This document shows positions 1 through 11,972 of a stretch of 64,000 bases of DNA, piece after piece; the first letter of the stretch is position 1; every line of letters begins with the position of its first letter. The DNA lies in the NCBI RefSeq assembly GCF_015240065.1, contig NZ_CP060506.1, forward strand, positions 868,001 to 932,000. Direction: 5' to 3'. The DNA is from Nanchangia anserum. GTDB lineage: Bacteria; Actinomycetota; Actinomycetes; Actinomycetales; Actinomycetaceae. The notes beneath the pieces were generated by a model. That model worked only from the letters and a program-made list of their open reading frames with translations. It had not been told where the DNA came from and ran no database searches. A program made the position numbers and the translations under genes.

Positions 1-1
1 G

Positions 2-355
2 GAGGTGTGGGTGGCCGACGACGACTATCCCGTCATCTTGCCCCGCACGTCCGCGGCCCTATACATGCTCCAGCACGTGCGCGACGAGGCCCACCGTTTC
101 GCAATCACCGCCCACCGCAAGAAGCGTGCGCGCGCGATGACGCGTTCTCTCCTTGACGAGGTCGACGGACTCGGCCCGGCGCGCCAGCAGGCCCTGCTGC
201 GCGCGTTCGGGTCGGTGGCGAAGATGCGTCGGGCCGACGTGGGCGAGCTGGCGAAAACTCCGGGAATCGGGCCACGGTTGGCGGAGAATCTCTATGAGCT
301 CCTTCATCGCGATGACGCAAGTGGGGGTGCAAAAGCCGCGACCACGGCACAATAG
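2..355 (+). CDS. uvrC: UvrABC excinuclease subunit C, C-terminal end (partial)
   Basis: Only the last ~117 codons are present; the frame is open to the left edge. The visible part is the end of the UvrC endonuclease domain (RTSAALYMLQHVRDEAHRFA) followed by the tandem helix-hairpin-helix DNA-binding domain (DEVDGLGPARQQALLRAFGS and TPGIGPRLAENLYELL). UvrC makes the dual incision in nucleotide excision repair. The uvrC-rapZ-yvcK-whiA order is standard in Actinobacteria, which supports the call. Confidence 0.93.
   Translation, partial: EVWVADDDYPVILPRTSAALYMLQHVRDEAHRFAITAHRKKRARAMTRSLLDEVDGLGPARQQALLRAFGSVAKMRRADVGELAKTPGIGPRLAENLYELLHRDDASGGAKAATTAQ
348..353 (+). promoter_or_regulatory. Candidate -10 box of rapZ (possible leaderless start)
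   Basis: CACAAT lies exactly six bases before the rapZ ATG at 360 and overlaps the uvrC stop codon. It is a weaker fit (C for T in the first position) than the other boxes of this kind in the window. Confidence 0.35.
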
Positions 356-359
356 AGCC

Positions 360-1313
360 ATGAGTGTCGACCCGAATGATTCCGCGCTGTCTCCTCCCAC
401 CGTTCCCGAGGGCGTGCCGCAGCTGGACGCCGATCAGGTGTTGCCGACCCCTCACCAGCCCGAGCTGCTCATCATCACGGGCATGTCGGGAGCAGGTCGA
501 TCGCGGGCGGCGCAGGCGCTGGAGGACCTCGACTGGTACGTCGTCGACAATCTGCCCCCGCATATGCTCATTCCCTTCGCCGACCTGATGACTCCCGATG
601 GTGGGGGCGTGCACCGCCTGGCCGCCGTGGTGGACGCGCGCTCGGGCGAATTTTTCGACCGCCTGGCCGCGGTGCTCGACGACCTCCAGGTGCGCGACGT
701 CAACTACCGCATTGTCTTTCTCGACGCCGACGACGACACCCTCGTTCGGCGCTACGAGTCGAATCGCCGCCCCCACCCCATGCAGGACGGTGGGCGGATC
801 ATGACGGGGATCAGTCGCGAGCGCGCCCTGCTGGCCCCCGTTCGCTCGCGCGCCGACGTCCTCATCGACTCCTCGCACATGAACGTCCACGACCTCGCTC
901 GCCACATGCGCGACGTCGTCGCGGGCGAGACCGAGGAACAGGTGCGGTTGACGATCATGTCGTTTGGGTTCAAGCACGGGATTCCTCTTGATGCCGACTG
1001 GGTTGCCGACATGCGCTACCTGCAAAACCCCTACTGGATCGCCGAGCTGCGCCACCTCACGGGATTGGATGCGCCGGTGGCCGACTACGTCCTCAATCAG
1101 CCCGGTGCCAAGGAGTTCGGCCGCGCCTATGTCGCCATGCTGACCCCGATCCTCGACGGCTTTGCCCGTGAGCTCAAGCCGTTCATCACGGTGGCCATCG
1201 GGTGCACGGGGGGCCGGCATCGCTCGGTCGCCATGACCGAGTTCATCGCCGCGGCGCTGCGAGAGAAGGGACTGCCCGTTCGGACGCTGCACCGCGACAT
1301 GGGGAAGGCGTAA
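360..1313 (+). CDS. rapZ: RNase adapter protein RapZ (nucleotide-binding)
   Basis: A 317-residue protein of the RapZ/YvcJ family. The P-loop GMSGAGRS is at residues 41-48; Arg in place of Lys in this loop is common in actinobacterial members. The conserved C-terminal signature VAIGCTGGRHRSV, followed by LREKGLPVRTLHRDMGK, is intact. The family binds GTP/ATP; in E. coli RapZ targets GlmZ sRNA for decay, but the actinobacterial role is not established. I chose ATG 360 because the N-terminus before the P-loop has normal length and upstream codons belong to uvrC. It leads the rapZ-yvcK-whiA cluster, five bases before yvcK. Confidence 0.95.
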   Translation: MSVDPNDSALSPPTVPEGVPQLDADQVLPTPHQPELLIITGMSGAGRSRAAQALEDLDWYVVDNLPPHMLIPFADLMTPDGGGVHRLAAVVDARSGEFFDRLAAVLDDLQVRDVNYRIVFLDADDDTLVRRYESNRRPHPMQDGGRIMTGISRERALLAPVRSRADVLIDSSHMNVHDLARHMRDVVAGETEEQVRLTIMSFGFKHGIPLDADWVADMRYLQNPYWIAELRHLTGLDAPVADYVLNQPGAKEFGRAYVAMLTPILDGFARELKPFITVAIGCTGGRHRSVAMTEFIAAALREKGLPVRTLHRDMGKA

Positions 1314-1318
1314 GCATC

Positions 1319-2320
1319 ATGGATACGCTGCTTGATTCGGCCGGGTGGGTCACGCGGGGCGCATCGGGGCCGCGCATCGTCGCGCTTGGTGGCGGTCACG
1401 GTCTGTCGGCGACACTGCGCGCGCTGCGCCACGTCACCCGCCGGCTGACGGCAGTTGTCACGGTGGCAGACGACGGGGGATCGTCGGGGCGGCTGCGTCA
1501 TGAACTCGGCGTGCTGCCGCCCGGAGACCTGCGCATGGCGCTGTCGGCCCTGTGCGATGAGACGGAATGGGGGCTGACGTGGCGCGACGCCATGCAGCAC
1601 CGATTTACCTCCGAGGGCGATCTCGACGGTCACGCCCTGGGCAATCTCCTCATCGTCACGCTGTGGGAGCTGCTCGGCGACTCCATCGACGGCCTCGACT
1701 GGGTGGCGCGTCTGCTCGGCTGCCACGGGCGAGTCTTGCCGATGGCGGCGGTGCCGATGGATATCGAGGCGACGATCGTCAACGACGGGCATTCCTCGCG
1801 CGTGCGCGGCCAAGCGCGGGTAGCCACGGCCATCGGCGAGGTCCGCGACATTCGCCTCATCCCCAACGACCCGCCGGTCTACGACGAGGTCATTTCCGCC
1901 GTGCGTGAGGCCGACGCCGTCGTGTTGGGGCCGGGATCGTGGTACACCTCCGTCATTCCCCACCTGCTCGTCGCCCCCTTGGCCGAGGCGCTGCGGGAGA
2001 CCGCGGCGCGCCGCATCGTCGTGATGAATCTCGAGGCGCAAAAGGAGACCGAGGGGCTGAGCGTGTCCGACCACCTGCGCACCCTGCGCTCCTACGCCCC
2101 CGATTTGGCCCTCGACGTCGTTGTCTGCGACCCCTCCGTGCTCGACGATGACGACGATCTCGACACCGTCGCCGAGGAGGCCGGGGGACACGTGTTGCTG
2201 CGCCAGGTTCGCGCCGGCGACGGCTCGTCGCGTCACGACCCGCTGCGTCTGGCCGCCGCCCTGCGCGATGCGCTCGAGGGGTTCCTCGCCGACGTCGGCA
2301 CACGCGAAGTGCGCCGCTAG
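1319..2320 (+). CDS. yvcK: Gluconeogenesis factor YvcK/CofD-like family protein
   Basis: A 333-residue member of the YvcK (UPF0052/CofD-like) family. It shows the N-terminal nucleotide-binding loop IVALGGGHGLSATL (about residues 20-33), the VADDGGSSGRLR motif and GNLLIVTLWELLGD. In Bacillus and mycobacteria YvcK/CuvA is needed for growth on gluconeogenic carbon and for cell-wall homeostasis, and binds UDP-sugars. It starts five bases after rapZ and precedes whiA, the conserved actinobacterial arrangement. No disruption is seen. Confidence 0.94.
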   Translation: MDTLLDSAGWVTRGASGPRIVALGGGHGLSATLRALRHVTRRLTAVVTVADDGGSSGRLRHELGVLPPGDLRMALSALCDETEWGLTWRDAMQHRFTSEGDLDGHALGNLLIVTLWELLGDSIDGLDWVARLLGCHGRVLPMAAVPMDIEATIVNDGHSSRVRGQARVATAIGEVRDIRLIPNDPPVYDEVISAVREADAVVLGPGSWYTSVIPHLLVAPLAEALRETAARRIVVMNLEAQKETEGLSVSDHLRTLRSYAPDLALDVVVCDPSVLDDDDDLDTVAEEAGGHVLLRQVRAGDGSSRHDPLRLAAALRDALEGFLADVGTREVRR

Positions 2321-2326
2321 CTCGCT

Positions 2327-2332
2327 TAGAAT
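2327..2332 (+). promoter_or_regulatory. Candidate -10 box of whiA
   Basis: TAGAAT about 37 bases before the whiA ATG, in the short yvcK-whiA gap, predicts a ~30-base leader. No convincing -35 is visible. Confidence 0.4.
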
Positions 2333-2368
2333 ACTCGGCGCCGGCTAGTGAGGGACGAAAGGGGCATC

Positions 2369-3370
2369 ATGTCGCTGACGTTGGACATGAAGAAGGAGTT
2401 GGCTCGCGCCCGGTGCGTGAAGCACTCTGAGCAGAAGGCGGAAGTCACCGCCCTCGTGCGCTTCGCCGGCGGGCTGACCCTGGTCAAGGGCGGCATCATC
2501 ATTGAATCCGAACTCGATTCGCGCCTGGCGGCACTGCGGCTCATCGGTTACCTGCGCTCCCTGTACGGCATCGACCCGAACGTCATCCTCGTCAAGGCCG
2601 GCAGCATCCACCGCTACGACCGCTATCTCGTGCGCGTCGTCGAAGGAGCCAACCACCTGGCCCGGCAGACGGGTCTGCTGGATCGCTTCGGGCGCCCGGT
2701 CAGGGGAATGCCTCCCTCGGTCGTGTCGGGCGGGATCGGCGAGGCCCTGGCCGTGTGGCGCGGCGCGTTTCTCGCGCGCGGGTCGCTCACGGAGCCGGGG
2801 CGGTCGTGTTCGTTGGAGATTTCGTGTCCGGGCTCGGAGGCGGCACTCGCCCTCGTTGGGGCGGCTCGGCGGCTCGACGTCGCCGCGAAGTCGCGCGAGG
2901 CACGCGGCGCCGATCGCGTCGTCGTTCGCGAAACCGAGGCCATCGGGCGGCTCATCGAGCTACTGGGGGCACAACAGACGCTGGAAAACTGGCGGTCCCT
3001 TCAGGAAAAGCGCGAGGCTCGCGGGTCGGTGAACCGCCTGGCGAATTTCGACGACGCTAACCTGCGTCGCTCCGCCCGCGCCGCTGTTGCGGCGGCGGCT
3101 CGCGTCAGTCGCGCCTTCGAGATCCTCGGCGACGACATTCCCGACCACCTGCGCGCGGCCGGACAGCTGAGGTTGGCTCATCGCGACGCCTCGCTGGAGG
3201 AGCTCGGCAAGGCAGCCAACCCGCCGCTCACCAAGGATGCGGTCGCCGGGCGGATCCGACGGCTGCTGGCCGCCGCTGATAAACGGGCCAAAGAACTCGG
3301 CATCGCCGACACCCAATCGGGCATCGGTGAGGACCTTGACGACCCGGGTTCTTCGCTCAGCGCGAAATAG
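2369..3370 (+). CDS. whiA: DNA-binding protein WhiA (sporulation/division regulator family)
   Basis: A 333-residue WhiA homologue: an N-terminal LAGLIDADG homing-endonuclease-like domain ([19 protein letters not shown], later [12 protein letters not shown]) and a C-terminal helix-turn-helix ([24 protein letters not shown]). In Streptomyces WhiA acts with WhiB on division and sporulation genes; non-sporulating actinobacteria keep it. I chose ATG 2369, preceded by GAAAGGGG, over an in-frame GTG at 2348 because the family begins shortly before the [10 protein letters not shown] segment. Confidence 0.95.
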   Translation: MSLTLDMKKELARARCVKHSEQKAEVTALVRFAGGLTLVKGGIIIESELDSRLAALRLIGYLRSLYGIDPNVILVKAGSIHRYDRYLVRVVEGANHLARQTGLLDRFGRPVRGMPPSVVSGGIGEALAVWRGAFLARGSLTEPGRSCSLEISCPGSEAALALVGAARRLDVAAKSREARGADRVVVRETEAIGRLIELLGAQQTLENWRSLQEKREARGSVNRLANFDDANLRRSARAAVAAAARVSRAFEILGDDIPDHLRAAGQLRLAHRDASLEELGKAANPPLTKDAVAGRIRRLLAAADKRAKELGIADTQSGIGEDLDDPGSSLSAK

Positions 3371-4575
<1,205 letters not shown>

Positions 4576-4608
4576 GTCCAGCCTCGGATGGCGAATCCGC
4601 TGTGAGGG

Positions 4609-4642
4609 ACACGCCCGTGCACCTTGGGGTGTGCGGGCGTGT
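4609..4642 (+). terminator. Hairpin between gap and pgk
   Basis: ACACGCCCG at 4609-4617 pairs with CGGGCGTGT at 4634-4642, with partial further pairing in the loop. There is no long T tract, as is usual for high-GC terminators. It could reduce read-through from gap into pgk. Confidence 0.6.
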
Positions 4643-4685
4643 TCGCTACCGGCGGTGACGCCAGCAGAAGGAAACAGGAGAATCC

Positions 4686-5876
4686 ATGCGAACAATCGAT
4701 ACGTTGGGCGATCTGCGCGGCAAGCGCGTTCTCGTCCGCTCCGATTTCAACGTCCCGTTGAAGGACGGCGTCATCACCGACGACGGCCGTATCAAGGCTG
4801 CGCTGCCGACCCTGACGCGTCTCGTCGAGGCCGGTGCCAAGGTCGTCATCCTCGCCCATCTGGGCCGCCCCAAGGGTGAGGTCAAGCCCGAATTCTCGCT
4901 GGCGCCCGTCGCGAAGCGCCTGGGTGAACTCATCGATGCCCCCGTGACGCTGGCCAGCGACGTCGTTGGCGACAGCGCGCAGGCCGTGGTCGCGAGCCTC
5001 GGCGAGGGCGAAATCGCCCTGCTGGAAAACGTCCGCTACGACGCGCGCGAAAACTCCAAGGATGACGCGGCGCGCGCCGAGCTGGCCGCAGAATACGCCA
5101 AGCTCGCCGACGTCTTCGTCTCCGACGGCTTCGGTGTCGTCCACCGCAAGCAGGCCTCGGTTTACGACGTGGCCAAGCTGCTGCCCAGCGCTGCGGGCGA
5201 ACTCGTCGTCAAGGAAATCGAGTCGCTGCGTCGCGCCACCGACAACCCCGAGCGTCCCTACGGCGTCGTGCTCGGCGGGTCGAAGGTCTCCGACAAGCTC
5301 GGGGTTATCAAGAACCTGCTCGAGAAGGCCGACTTCCTTCTCATCGGCGGCGGCATGGCCTACACGTTCCTCGCGGCTCAGGGGTACTCGGTCGGCACCT
5401 CGCTGCTCGAAAAGGACCAGATCGACACGGTCAAGGGCTACATCGAGACGGCCGCGGCGAAGGGCGTTGACCTGGTCCTGCCGGTCGACACCGTCGTTGC
5501 TCTCGAGTTCAAGGCTGATGCTCCGGCCAGCGTCGTCGACGCGGACGCGATCCCGGACGACCAGATGGGCCTCGACATCGGCCCGAAGACGGCGAAGCTG
5601 TTTGCCGACAAGATCGCCTCGGCGAAGACCGTCGCCTGGAACGGCCCCATGGGCGTGTTCGAGATGGAGGCGTTCGCCGCCGGCACCAAGGCCGTCGCCC
5701 AGGCGCTGTCGGAGTCGTCGTGCTTCTCGGTTATCGGTGGCGGCGACTCGGCCGCTGCCGTGCGCCAGCTGGGCTTCGACGAGTCGACCTTCTCCCACAT
5801 TTCCACTGGCGGTGGCGCCTCCCTCGAACTCCTCGAGGGCAAGACGCTTCCCGGCATCGCAGTTTTGGAGGACTAG
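4686..5876 (+). CDS. pgk: Phosphoglycerate kinase
   Basis: A 396-residue PGK, making ATP and 3-phosphoglycerate from 1,3-bisphosphoglycerate. The N-terminal substrate motif [11 protein letters not shown], the HLGRPKG loop, the [13 protein letters not shown] segment and the C-terminal nucleotide motif [11 protein letters not shown] are all present. ATG 4686 follows an AACAGGAG ribosome-binding site. tpiA starts four bases after the stop, so the two are probably translationally coupled. Confidence 0.98.
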   Translation: MRTIDTLGDLRGKRVLVRSDFNVPLKDGVITDDGRIKAALPTLTRLVEAGAKVVILAHLGRPKGEVKPEFSLAPVAKRLGELIDAPVTLASDVVGDSAQAVVASLGEGEIALLENVRYDARENSKDDAARAELAAEYAKLADVFVSDGFGVVHRKQASVYDVAKLLPSAAGELVVKEIESLRRATDNPERPYGVVLGGSKVSDKLGVIKNLLEKADFLLIGGGMAYTFLAAQGYSVGTSLLEKDQIDTVKGYIETAAAKGVDLVLPVDTVVALEFKADAPASVVDADAIPDDQMGLDIGPKTAKLFADKIASAKTVAWNGPMGVFEMEAFAAGTKAVAQALSESSCFSVIGGGDSAAAVRQLGFDESTFSHISTGGGASLELLEGKTLPGIAVLED

Positions 5877-5880
5877 TTTC

Positions 5881-6660
5881 ATGGCACGCACCCCCCTGAT
5901 GGCTGGTAACTGGAAGATGAACCTCGACTACCTCGAGGGGATTCACCTGGTCCAGCAGCTCGATCTCGACCTTCGCGACCACAACTTCGATTGGTCCAGC
6001 GCGGATGTCGTCGTGATCCCGCCGTTCACCTCGATCCGCTCCGTCCAGACGGTCGTCGAGGGCGACGAGATGAAGATCGCCTACGGCGCCCAGGACGTCT
6101 CGGTTCACGACAACGGCGCGTACACGGGCGAGGTCTCGGCGCCGATGCTCAAGAAGCTCGGCTGCAGCTACATCGTCGTCGGCCACTCCGAGCGCCGCGA
6201 ATACCACAACGAGTCGGACGAACTCGTCGGCAAGAAGGCTCAGGTTGCCCTGGCCGCCGGGATGACGCCGATCATCTGCTGTGGTGAAGGTCTCGACGTC
6301 CGCAAGGCGGGCGAACACGTGGCGCACGTCGTCGCTCAGATCAAGGGCGCATTCGCCGGCATCAGCGCCGAGGACGCCGTCAAGACTGTCGTTGCCTACG
6401 AGCCCATCTGGGCGATCGGCACCGGCGAGGTCGCGACGCCCGAGGATGCTCAGGAAGTCTGCGAGGCCATCCGCGCAACCCTGGCCGAGCTCTACTCGGC
6501 TGAGGCCGCGGACCAGATCCGGGTTCTTTACGGCGGTTCGGTGAAGTCGTCGAACGTCGCCGACATCATGGCCAAGCCCGACGTCGACGGTGCCCTCGTG
6601 GGTGGCGCGTCACTGAAGGCTGAGGAATTCTCGAAGATCGCCCGTTTCGCCCAGGCGTAA
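5881..6660 (+). CDS. tpiA: Triosephosphate isomerase
   Basis: A 259-residue TIM-barrel enzyme interconverting dihydroxyacetone phosphate and glyceraldehyde-3-phosphate. Visible signatures are AGNWKMN (Asn/Lys active site), GHSERR (catalytic His), [11 protein letters not shown] (catalytic Glu) and YGGSVKSSN (phosphate loop). It lies four bases after pgk and is followed by a strong terminator hairpin. Confidence 0.98.
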   Translation: MARTPLMAGNWKMNLDYLEGIHLVQQLDLDLRDHNFDWSSADVVVIPPFTSIRSVQTVVEGDEMKIAYGAQDVSVHDNGAYTGEVSAPMLKKLGCSYIVVGHSERREYHNESDELVGKKAQVALAAGMTPIICCGEGLDVRKAGEHVAHVVAQIKGAFAGISAEDAVKTVVAYEPIWAIGTGEVATPEDAQEVCEAIRATLAELYSAEAADQIRVLYGGSVKSSNVADIMAKPDVDGALVGGASLKAEEFSKIARFAQA

Positions 6661-6673
6661 CGGCTTCGCGCAC

Positions 6674-6708
6674 CGGGCCCCGCCAGCAAATGTGCTTGGC
6701 GGGGCCCG
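6674..6708 (+). terminator. Intrinsic-type terminator after tpiA
   Basis: CGGGCCCCGCCA (6674-6685) and TGGCGGGGCCCG (6697-6708) form a perfect 12-bp GC-rich stem with an 11-base loop directly after the tpiA stop, closing the gap-pgk-tpiA unit. Confidence 0.8.
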
Positions 6709-6755
6709 ACTGCGCTATTGTGGCTATGTTTGACTACCCACATGCGAGGTGACCA

Positions 6756-7007
6756 GTGAACGCTATCGGGATCGTGACGGTTGTGTGCCAGGTGCTGCTG
6801 GTGCTGTCCAGCCTGTTCCTCATCCTCACCGTCCTCATGCACAAGGGCAAAGGCGGTGGCCTGTCGGATATGTTCGGTGGCGGTTTCACCTCGACCGCGG
6901 GATCCTCGGGCGTGGCGGAACGCAACCTCAACCGCATCACCGTGGGATTCGCGATCATCTGGATCGTCGTCGTCATCATCCTCGGGGTGCTGACCCGCCT
7001 GGGGTAG
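6756..7007 (+). CDS. secG: Preprotein translocase subunit SecG
   Basis: An 83-residue protein with two hydrophobic segments (about residues 5-25 and 58-80) around a glycine-rich cytoplasmic loop (MHKGKGGGLSDMFGGGF, then STAGSSGVAERNLNR), the SecG pattern. It is the small accessory subunit of the SecYEG channel. GTG 6756 follows GAGGTGACC. secG after tpiA is the usual actinobacterial order; a terminator separates them here. Confidence 0.95.
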   Translation: MNAIGIVTVVCQVLLVLSSLFLILTVLMHKGKGGGLSDMFGGGFTSTAGSSGVAERNLNRITVGFAIIWIVVVIILGVLTRLG

Positions 7008-7024
7008 TCATCGCGAATATGACG

Positions 7025-7050
7025 AAGCCGGGACCATGTGGTCCCGGCTT
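7025..7050 (+). terminator. Terminator after secG
   Basis: AAGCCGGGACCA and TGGTCCCGGCTT form a perfect 12-bp stem 17 bases after the secG stop. It sits between convergent secG and tkt. Confidence 0.8.
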
Positions 7051-7056
7051 TCGTGT

Positions 7057-7090
7057 CCCCGTCGCCGCACCCTGGGGTGCAGCGACGGGG
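7057..7090 (-). terminator. Terminator after tkt (convergent side)
   Basis: CCCCGTCGC (7057-7065) pairs with GCGACGGGG (7082-7090), with an inner stem around GCACCC/GGGTGC. It follows the tkt stop when read on the minus strand and stands beside the secG terminator. Confidence 0.7.
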
Positions 7091-7110
7091 GAGCGGAGGC
7101 GGCTAGGCGG

Positions 7111-9191
7111 TCACTTCGCGGCAGCCTCAACCTGGCGCATGGCCGCGTCGACAACCGCTTCGGCGGTGAAACCAAAGTGCTCGAAGAGCTGATCGGCCGA
7201 GCCAACCTGACCAAAGCCCGTCATGGCGATGGCCTCGCCGGTGCATCCCAGGTAGCGCAGCCACGGTTCGGCAATGCCGGCCTCGATGCTCACGCGGCGC
7301 TCACCTCGGGCAGGAGGACGGAATCGCGGTAGGCCTGGTCCTGGTCGTCGAACCATTCCATGCACGGCACCGAGACGACGCGCGCGCCGATTCCCCGCTC
7401 GGCGAGGAGGCGCTGAGCCTCAAGGCAGTACTGGACCTCGGATCCCGAGCCCATGAGGATGACGTCGACATCGCCCGCCGGGTCCGACAGGACGTAGGCG
7501 CCGCGCTTGACTCCGTCGGCCGCGGCCAGCGCACCCTCGCCGCGGGCCGGGTTGGGCAGGGCCTGGCGGGTGAGGACGAGGCCAACGGGGCCGGCCGTCT
7601 GCTCGAGCGAGCAGGCCCACGCCTCGGCGGTCTCGGCCGCGTCGGCGGGCGAACGATCGACAGGTTAGGGATCGCGCGATACGCCGCGAGGTGCTCGACC
7701 GGTTGGTGGGTGGGGCCGTCCTCGCCGACGCCGATCGAATCGTGCGTCCACACGTACGTCACCGGCAATCCCATGAGCGCCGCCAGGCGCACCGCCGCCG
7801 CGCATGTAGTCGGAAAAGACGAAGAACGTCCCGCCGTAGACGCGGGTGAGCCCGTCAAGGGCAATGCCGTTCATGATGGCCGCCATCGCGTGCTCACGCA
7901 CGCCAAAGTGGAGGTTGCGCCCGTAGGGGCCACCCGACCACATGGAGGTTTGGCGAGAGGCGGGAATAAACGACGGCTCGCCCATGATCGCCGTGTTGTT
8001 CGACCCGGCGAGATCCGCCGAGCCGCCCCACAGCTCGGGCAGCGTCGGCGCCAACGCGTTGAGGACCGCCCCTGATGCCGCGCGCGTCGCCAGGGCCTTG
8101 CCTTCCTCAAACGTCGGCAGGTTCTCGCGCATGTCGGGGGTGCGACGGTCGGCGCGCAGCCGCTCGAGCAGGCGCGCGCCGTCGGGGTTCGCCTCGCTCC
8201 ACGCCGTAAAGGCCGCGTCCCAGGTCTCGCGCAGGCTGCGGCCACGTTGGGCCGCGTTGTCGCGCGCGTGCGCGACGGCCTCGTCGTCGATGGCGAACAT
8301 GGCGTCGGGGTCGAGGCCGAGCGCTTCCTTGAGGCCGCGCAGCTCGTCGCCGCCGAGCTTGGCTCCGTGAATCGCTCCCGTGTTCTGCTTCGTCGGGCTG
8401 GGCCAGCCGATGATCGTGCGCAGGGCGATGATCGAGGGTTTCGTCGTTTCGGCCTTTGCGGCGGTGAGCGCGGCATCGAGCGAGACCACGTCCTCGCTGT
8501 AGGAGCCATCGGAGTTCAGCCAATCGACGCGCTGGGTGTGCCAGCCGTAGGACTCGAAGCGCGCGAGGACGTCTTCGTTGAACGACACCGACGTGTCGTC
8601 CTCGATGGAGATGTGGTTGTCGTCCCAGATGACGATGAGGTTGCCCAGTTCCTGGGTGCCGGCGAGTGAACACGCCTCGGCCGAGATGCCCTCCTGCAAG
8701 CACCCGTCGCCGGCAATGACGTAGACGTCGTGGGCGAACGGGGAGTCATCGCCGCCCTCGGGATCGAAGATGCCCTTGTCGCGGCGCTGCGCCATGGCGA
8801 AACCGACGGCGGAGGCGAGCCCCGATCCCAGGGGACCGGTTGTAATTTCAATGCCCTTCGTCCAGCGATACTCGGGGTGTCCCGGTGTTGCCGAACCCAT
8901 CGTGCGGAACTTCTTGAGGTCGTCGAGTTCGAGGCCCATGCCCGCCAGGTACAGCTGAACGTACTGCAACAGTGACGCGTGGCCGGCCGACAGGACAAAC
9001 CGGTCGCGACCGAGCCACTGATCGTCTGCCGGATCAATGCGCAGGTGACGCTGATAGATGAGGTAGGCGGCGGCGGCCAGCGAAATTGGGGTTCCGGGGT
9101 GGCCGGAGCCGGCCTGCTCGACCGCGTCCGCGGCCAGCACCTTGGCCTGGGTCACTGCTCGGTCATCGAGAGAGTTCCACTGCAGGGTCAT
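7111..9191 (-). CDS. tkt: Transketolase, reading frame broken three times
   Basis: Thiamine-diphosphate enzyme of the pentose phosphate pathway, about 693 residues once frames are joined. The N-terminal part is intact: [13 protein letters not shown], the ThDP motif [18 protein letters not shown], then [13 protein letters not shown]. The frame then shifts near 7802 (one extra base), near 7650 (one missing, inside [15 protein letters not shown]) and near 7300 (one missing, before [14 protein letters not shown]). Conserved transketolase sequence, including [24 protein letters not shown], continues through all three. The net corrected length is divisible by three. ATG 9191 has GAGGA ten bases upstream. 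I read these as probable sequence errors; a true pseudogene is possible. Confidence 0.9.
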
Positions 9192-9331
9192 GGTGTGATT
9201 GTCCTCTTTTCCTCGTTTTCGCTCTGTCGCCTTTGAACAGCGGCGCAGCCTCTGCCAGTGTATCGAGGCCACCCGCCGCAGCTCGGCCGTTTATGCCGGC
9301 CCGCAGCGCGCGGACGCCGGTGGAGGCCACA

Positions 9332-9337
9332 TACAAT
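9332..9337 (+). promoter_or_regulatory. -10 box of xerD (leaderless-type)
   Basis: TACAAT lies seven bases before GTG 9345, which would place the transcription start at or next to the start codon. Confidence 0.5.
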
Positions 9338-9344
9338 CGTGCAC

Positions 9345-10271
9345 GTGAACGCGATTGAGCAGGCATGCCGGCGTTTTGGCGACCACGTGGCCCTCGAGCG
9401 CCAGGCATCCGCGCACACATGTGCAGCTTATCGACGCGACCTCGATCGCTTCTGCGACTACCTGAAAGTTGAGCAGATTACCGATCTGCGCGACATTACG
9501 CCCCAGATCGTCGAGAGCTACCTCGCCGCCTGCCGGACCGGGGCGGACGGGCGTCATTCCTTGGCTGCCTCGTCGAGCGCACGGATGCTCTCGTCGGTGC
9601 GATCCTTCCTCGCGTTTTCCGTCGACGAGGGACTGATCGCCGACAACCCGGCCGCCCGCGTGCATCGACCGAAGCAGGATCGCCGCCTGCCGAAGGCCCT
9701 CTCACTCGATGACGTCAACCGGCTGTTGGCGGCCAGCTCGGGCGAGGGTGCCATCGACATTCGCAACCGGGCCTTGCTCGAGCTGCTCTACGGCACGGGG
9801 GCGCGAATCTCGGAGGCCGTCGCGCTCGCCGTTGACGACGTCGATGTCCACGCTACCCAGCCGATCGTGCGCCTCATGGGCAAGGGGCGTAAGGAGCGCA
9901 TCGTGCCGCTGGGCACGTACGCGTGTCAGGCGCTCGAACACTACCTGGTCCGCGTCCGCCCCGACCTGGCCGCACGGGGAGAAGGAACACCGGCGCTCTT
10001 CCTCAACACCCGCGGGCGCGCGCTGTCGCGGCAATCGGCGTGGGGGATTTTGCGTAAGGTGGCCGATGCGGCGGGGATCTCGCAGGCCGTATCGCCGCAC
10101 ACGCTGCGCCACTCGTTTGCCACCCACATGCTTGAGGGCGGTGCCGACGTCCGCGTCGTCCAGGAACTGCTCGGCCACGCATCCGTCGTGACGACCCAGA
10201 TATACACGCAGGTGACGATCCAGATGCTGCGCGAGGTCTACGCGACGACTCACCCGCGCGCACGCGGATGA
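9345..10271 (+). CDS. xerD: Site-specific tyrosine recombinase XerD
   Basis: A 308-residue phage-integrase-family recombinase with an N-terminal SAM-like core-binding domain and a C-terminal catalytic domain. The catalytic set is complete: Arg154 (TGARISE), Lys180 (MGKGRKE), His252 and Arg255 (HTLRHSFATHML), His278 (LLGHAS) and Tyr287 (QIYTQVT). XerD with XerC resolves chromosome dimers at dif. The start is uncertain: GTG 9339 or 9345 are both in frame; I prefer 9345 because of the TACAAT box at the leaderless distance. It heads xerD-parA-scpA-scpB, a chromosome-segregation cluster. Confidence 0.93.
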   Translation: MNAIEQACRRFGDHVALERQASAHTCAAYRRDLDRFCDYLKVEQITDLRDITPQIVESYLAACRTGADGRHSLAASSSARMLSSVRSFLAFSVDEGLIADNPAARVHRPKQDRRLPKALSLDDVNRLLAASSGEGAIDIRNRALLELLYGTGARISEAVALAVDDVDVHATQPIVRLMGKGRKERIVPLGTYACQALEHYLVRVRPDLAARGEGTPALFLNTRGRALSRQSAWGILRKVADAAGISQAVSPHTLRHSFATHMLEGGADVRVVQELLGHASVVTTQIYTQVTIQMLREVYATTHPRARG

Positions 10272-10303
10272 TGGCAGCGCGCTCGCGTATCGGCGCAGTG
10301 TAA

Positions 10304-10309
10304 TAACGT
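10304..10309 (+). promoter_or_regulatory. -10 box of parA-like gene (leaderless-type)
   Basis: TAACGT lies six bases before GTG 10316. The AGAGGG between them touches the start codon and so cannot act as a normal ribosome-binding site. Confidence 0.45.
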
Positions 10310-10315
10310 AGAGGG

Positions 10316-11165
<850 letters not shown>

Positions 11166-11182
<17 letters not shown>

Positions 11183-11972
11183 GGCGACGGGACGGCTCGA
11201 CCAGTTTTCTCTCGAGCTCGACAATTTCACGGGGCCGCTCGACCTGTTGCTGTCCCTCATCACCCGTCGTCGCCTCGACATCACCGAGGTAGCGCTGAGC
11301 GAGGTGACGGACGAGTTCCTCGCGCACATGCGCCGCTATCCCGATCTGTCGCAGACCTCGGAGTTCGTTGTCATCGCCGCGACCCTGCTCGACATCAAAG
11401 CGACGCGCCTGCTGCCCGGCAGCGAGGACGACCCGGACGACATCGACTATCTCGAGGCACGAGATCTGCTGTTTGCGCGTCTCCTGCAGTACCGGGCCTA
11501 CAAGGAGGCGGCGCAGCAGCTGCGCCGGTTGGCCGATGCGGAATCGCACTACGTTGCGCGTGGCGTCGAGCTAGAGGAGCGATTTCGCAGCCTCGTGCCC
11601 GAGGTCGAGGTACGCGCGACACCCGAGCAGCTGGCCCGCATCGCCGCGCTGGCGTTGTCACAGAGCCGCCCGAGCGTGGCACTGACCCATCTGCACGATC
11701 CCGTCGTGCCCGTGCGCAGTCAAATTCGGGCGATTCTCGAGGCGTTGGGACGCCGGGACAGCCAGACGTTCGACGAGCTCATCGCCGATGCCGATCGGCC
11801 GGCCGTCATCGTCTCGCGGTTTCTCGCCCTGCTCGAGCTCTATCGGGCACGGCTCGTGTCGCTGAGCCAAGACGGCGCGCTGGCCACCCTCGGCGTCACC
11901 TACACTCCCGAGGGGGACGGTGTGAGCGGTCCCGATTGGGCCATCATGAGCGAGAGGGGTGACGATGAGTGA
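11166..11972 (+). CDS. scpA: Segregation and condensation protein A (ScpA)
   Basis: A 268-residue kleisin of the bacterial SMC condensin. The N-terminal SMC-binding segment reads FSLELDNFTGPLDLLLSLITRRRLDITEVALSEVTDEF; the C-terminal winged-helix region has TFDELIADADRPAVIVSRFLALLELYR. GTG 11166 overlaps the end of the parA-like gene by 17 bases and gives VASPREATGRLDQFSLEL. It overlaps scpB by eight bases, consistent with coupled production of the ScpA-ScpB subcomplex. Confidence 0.93.
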
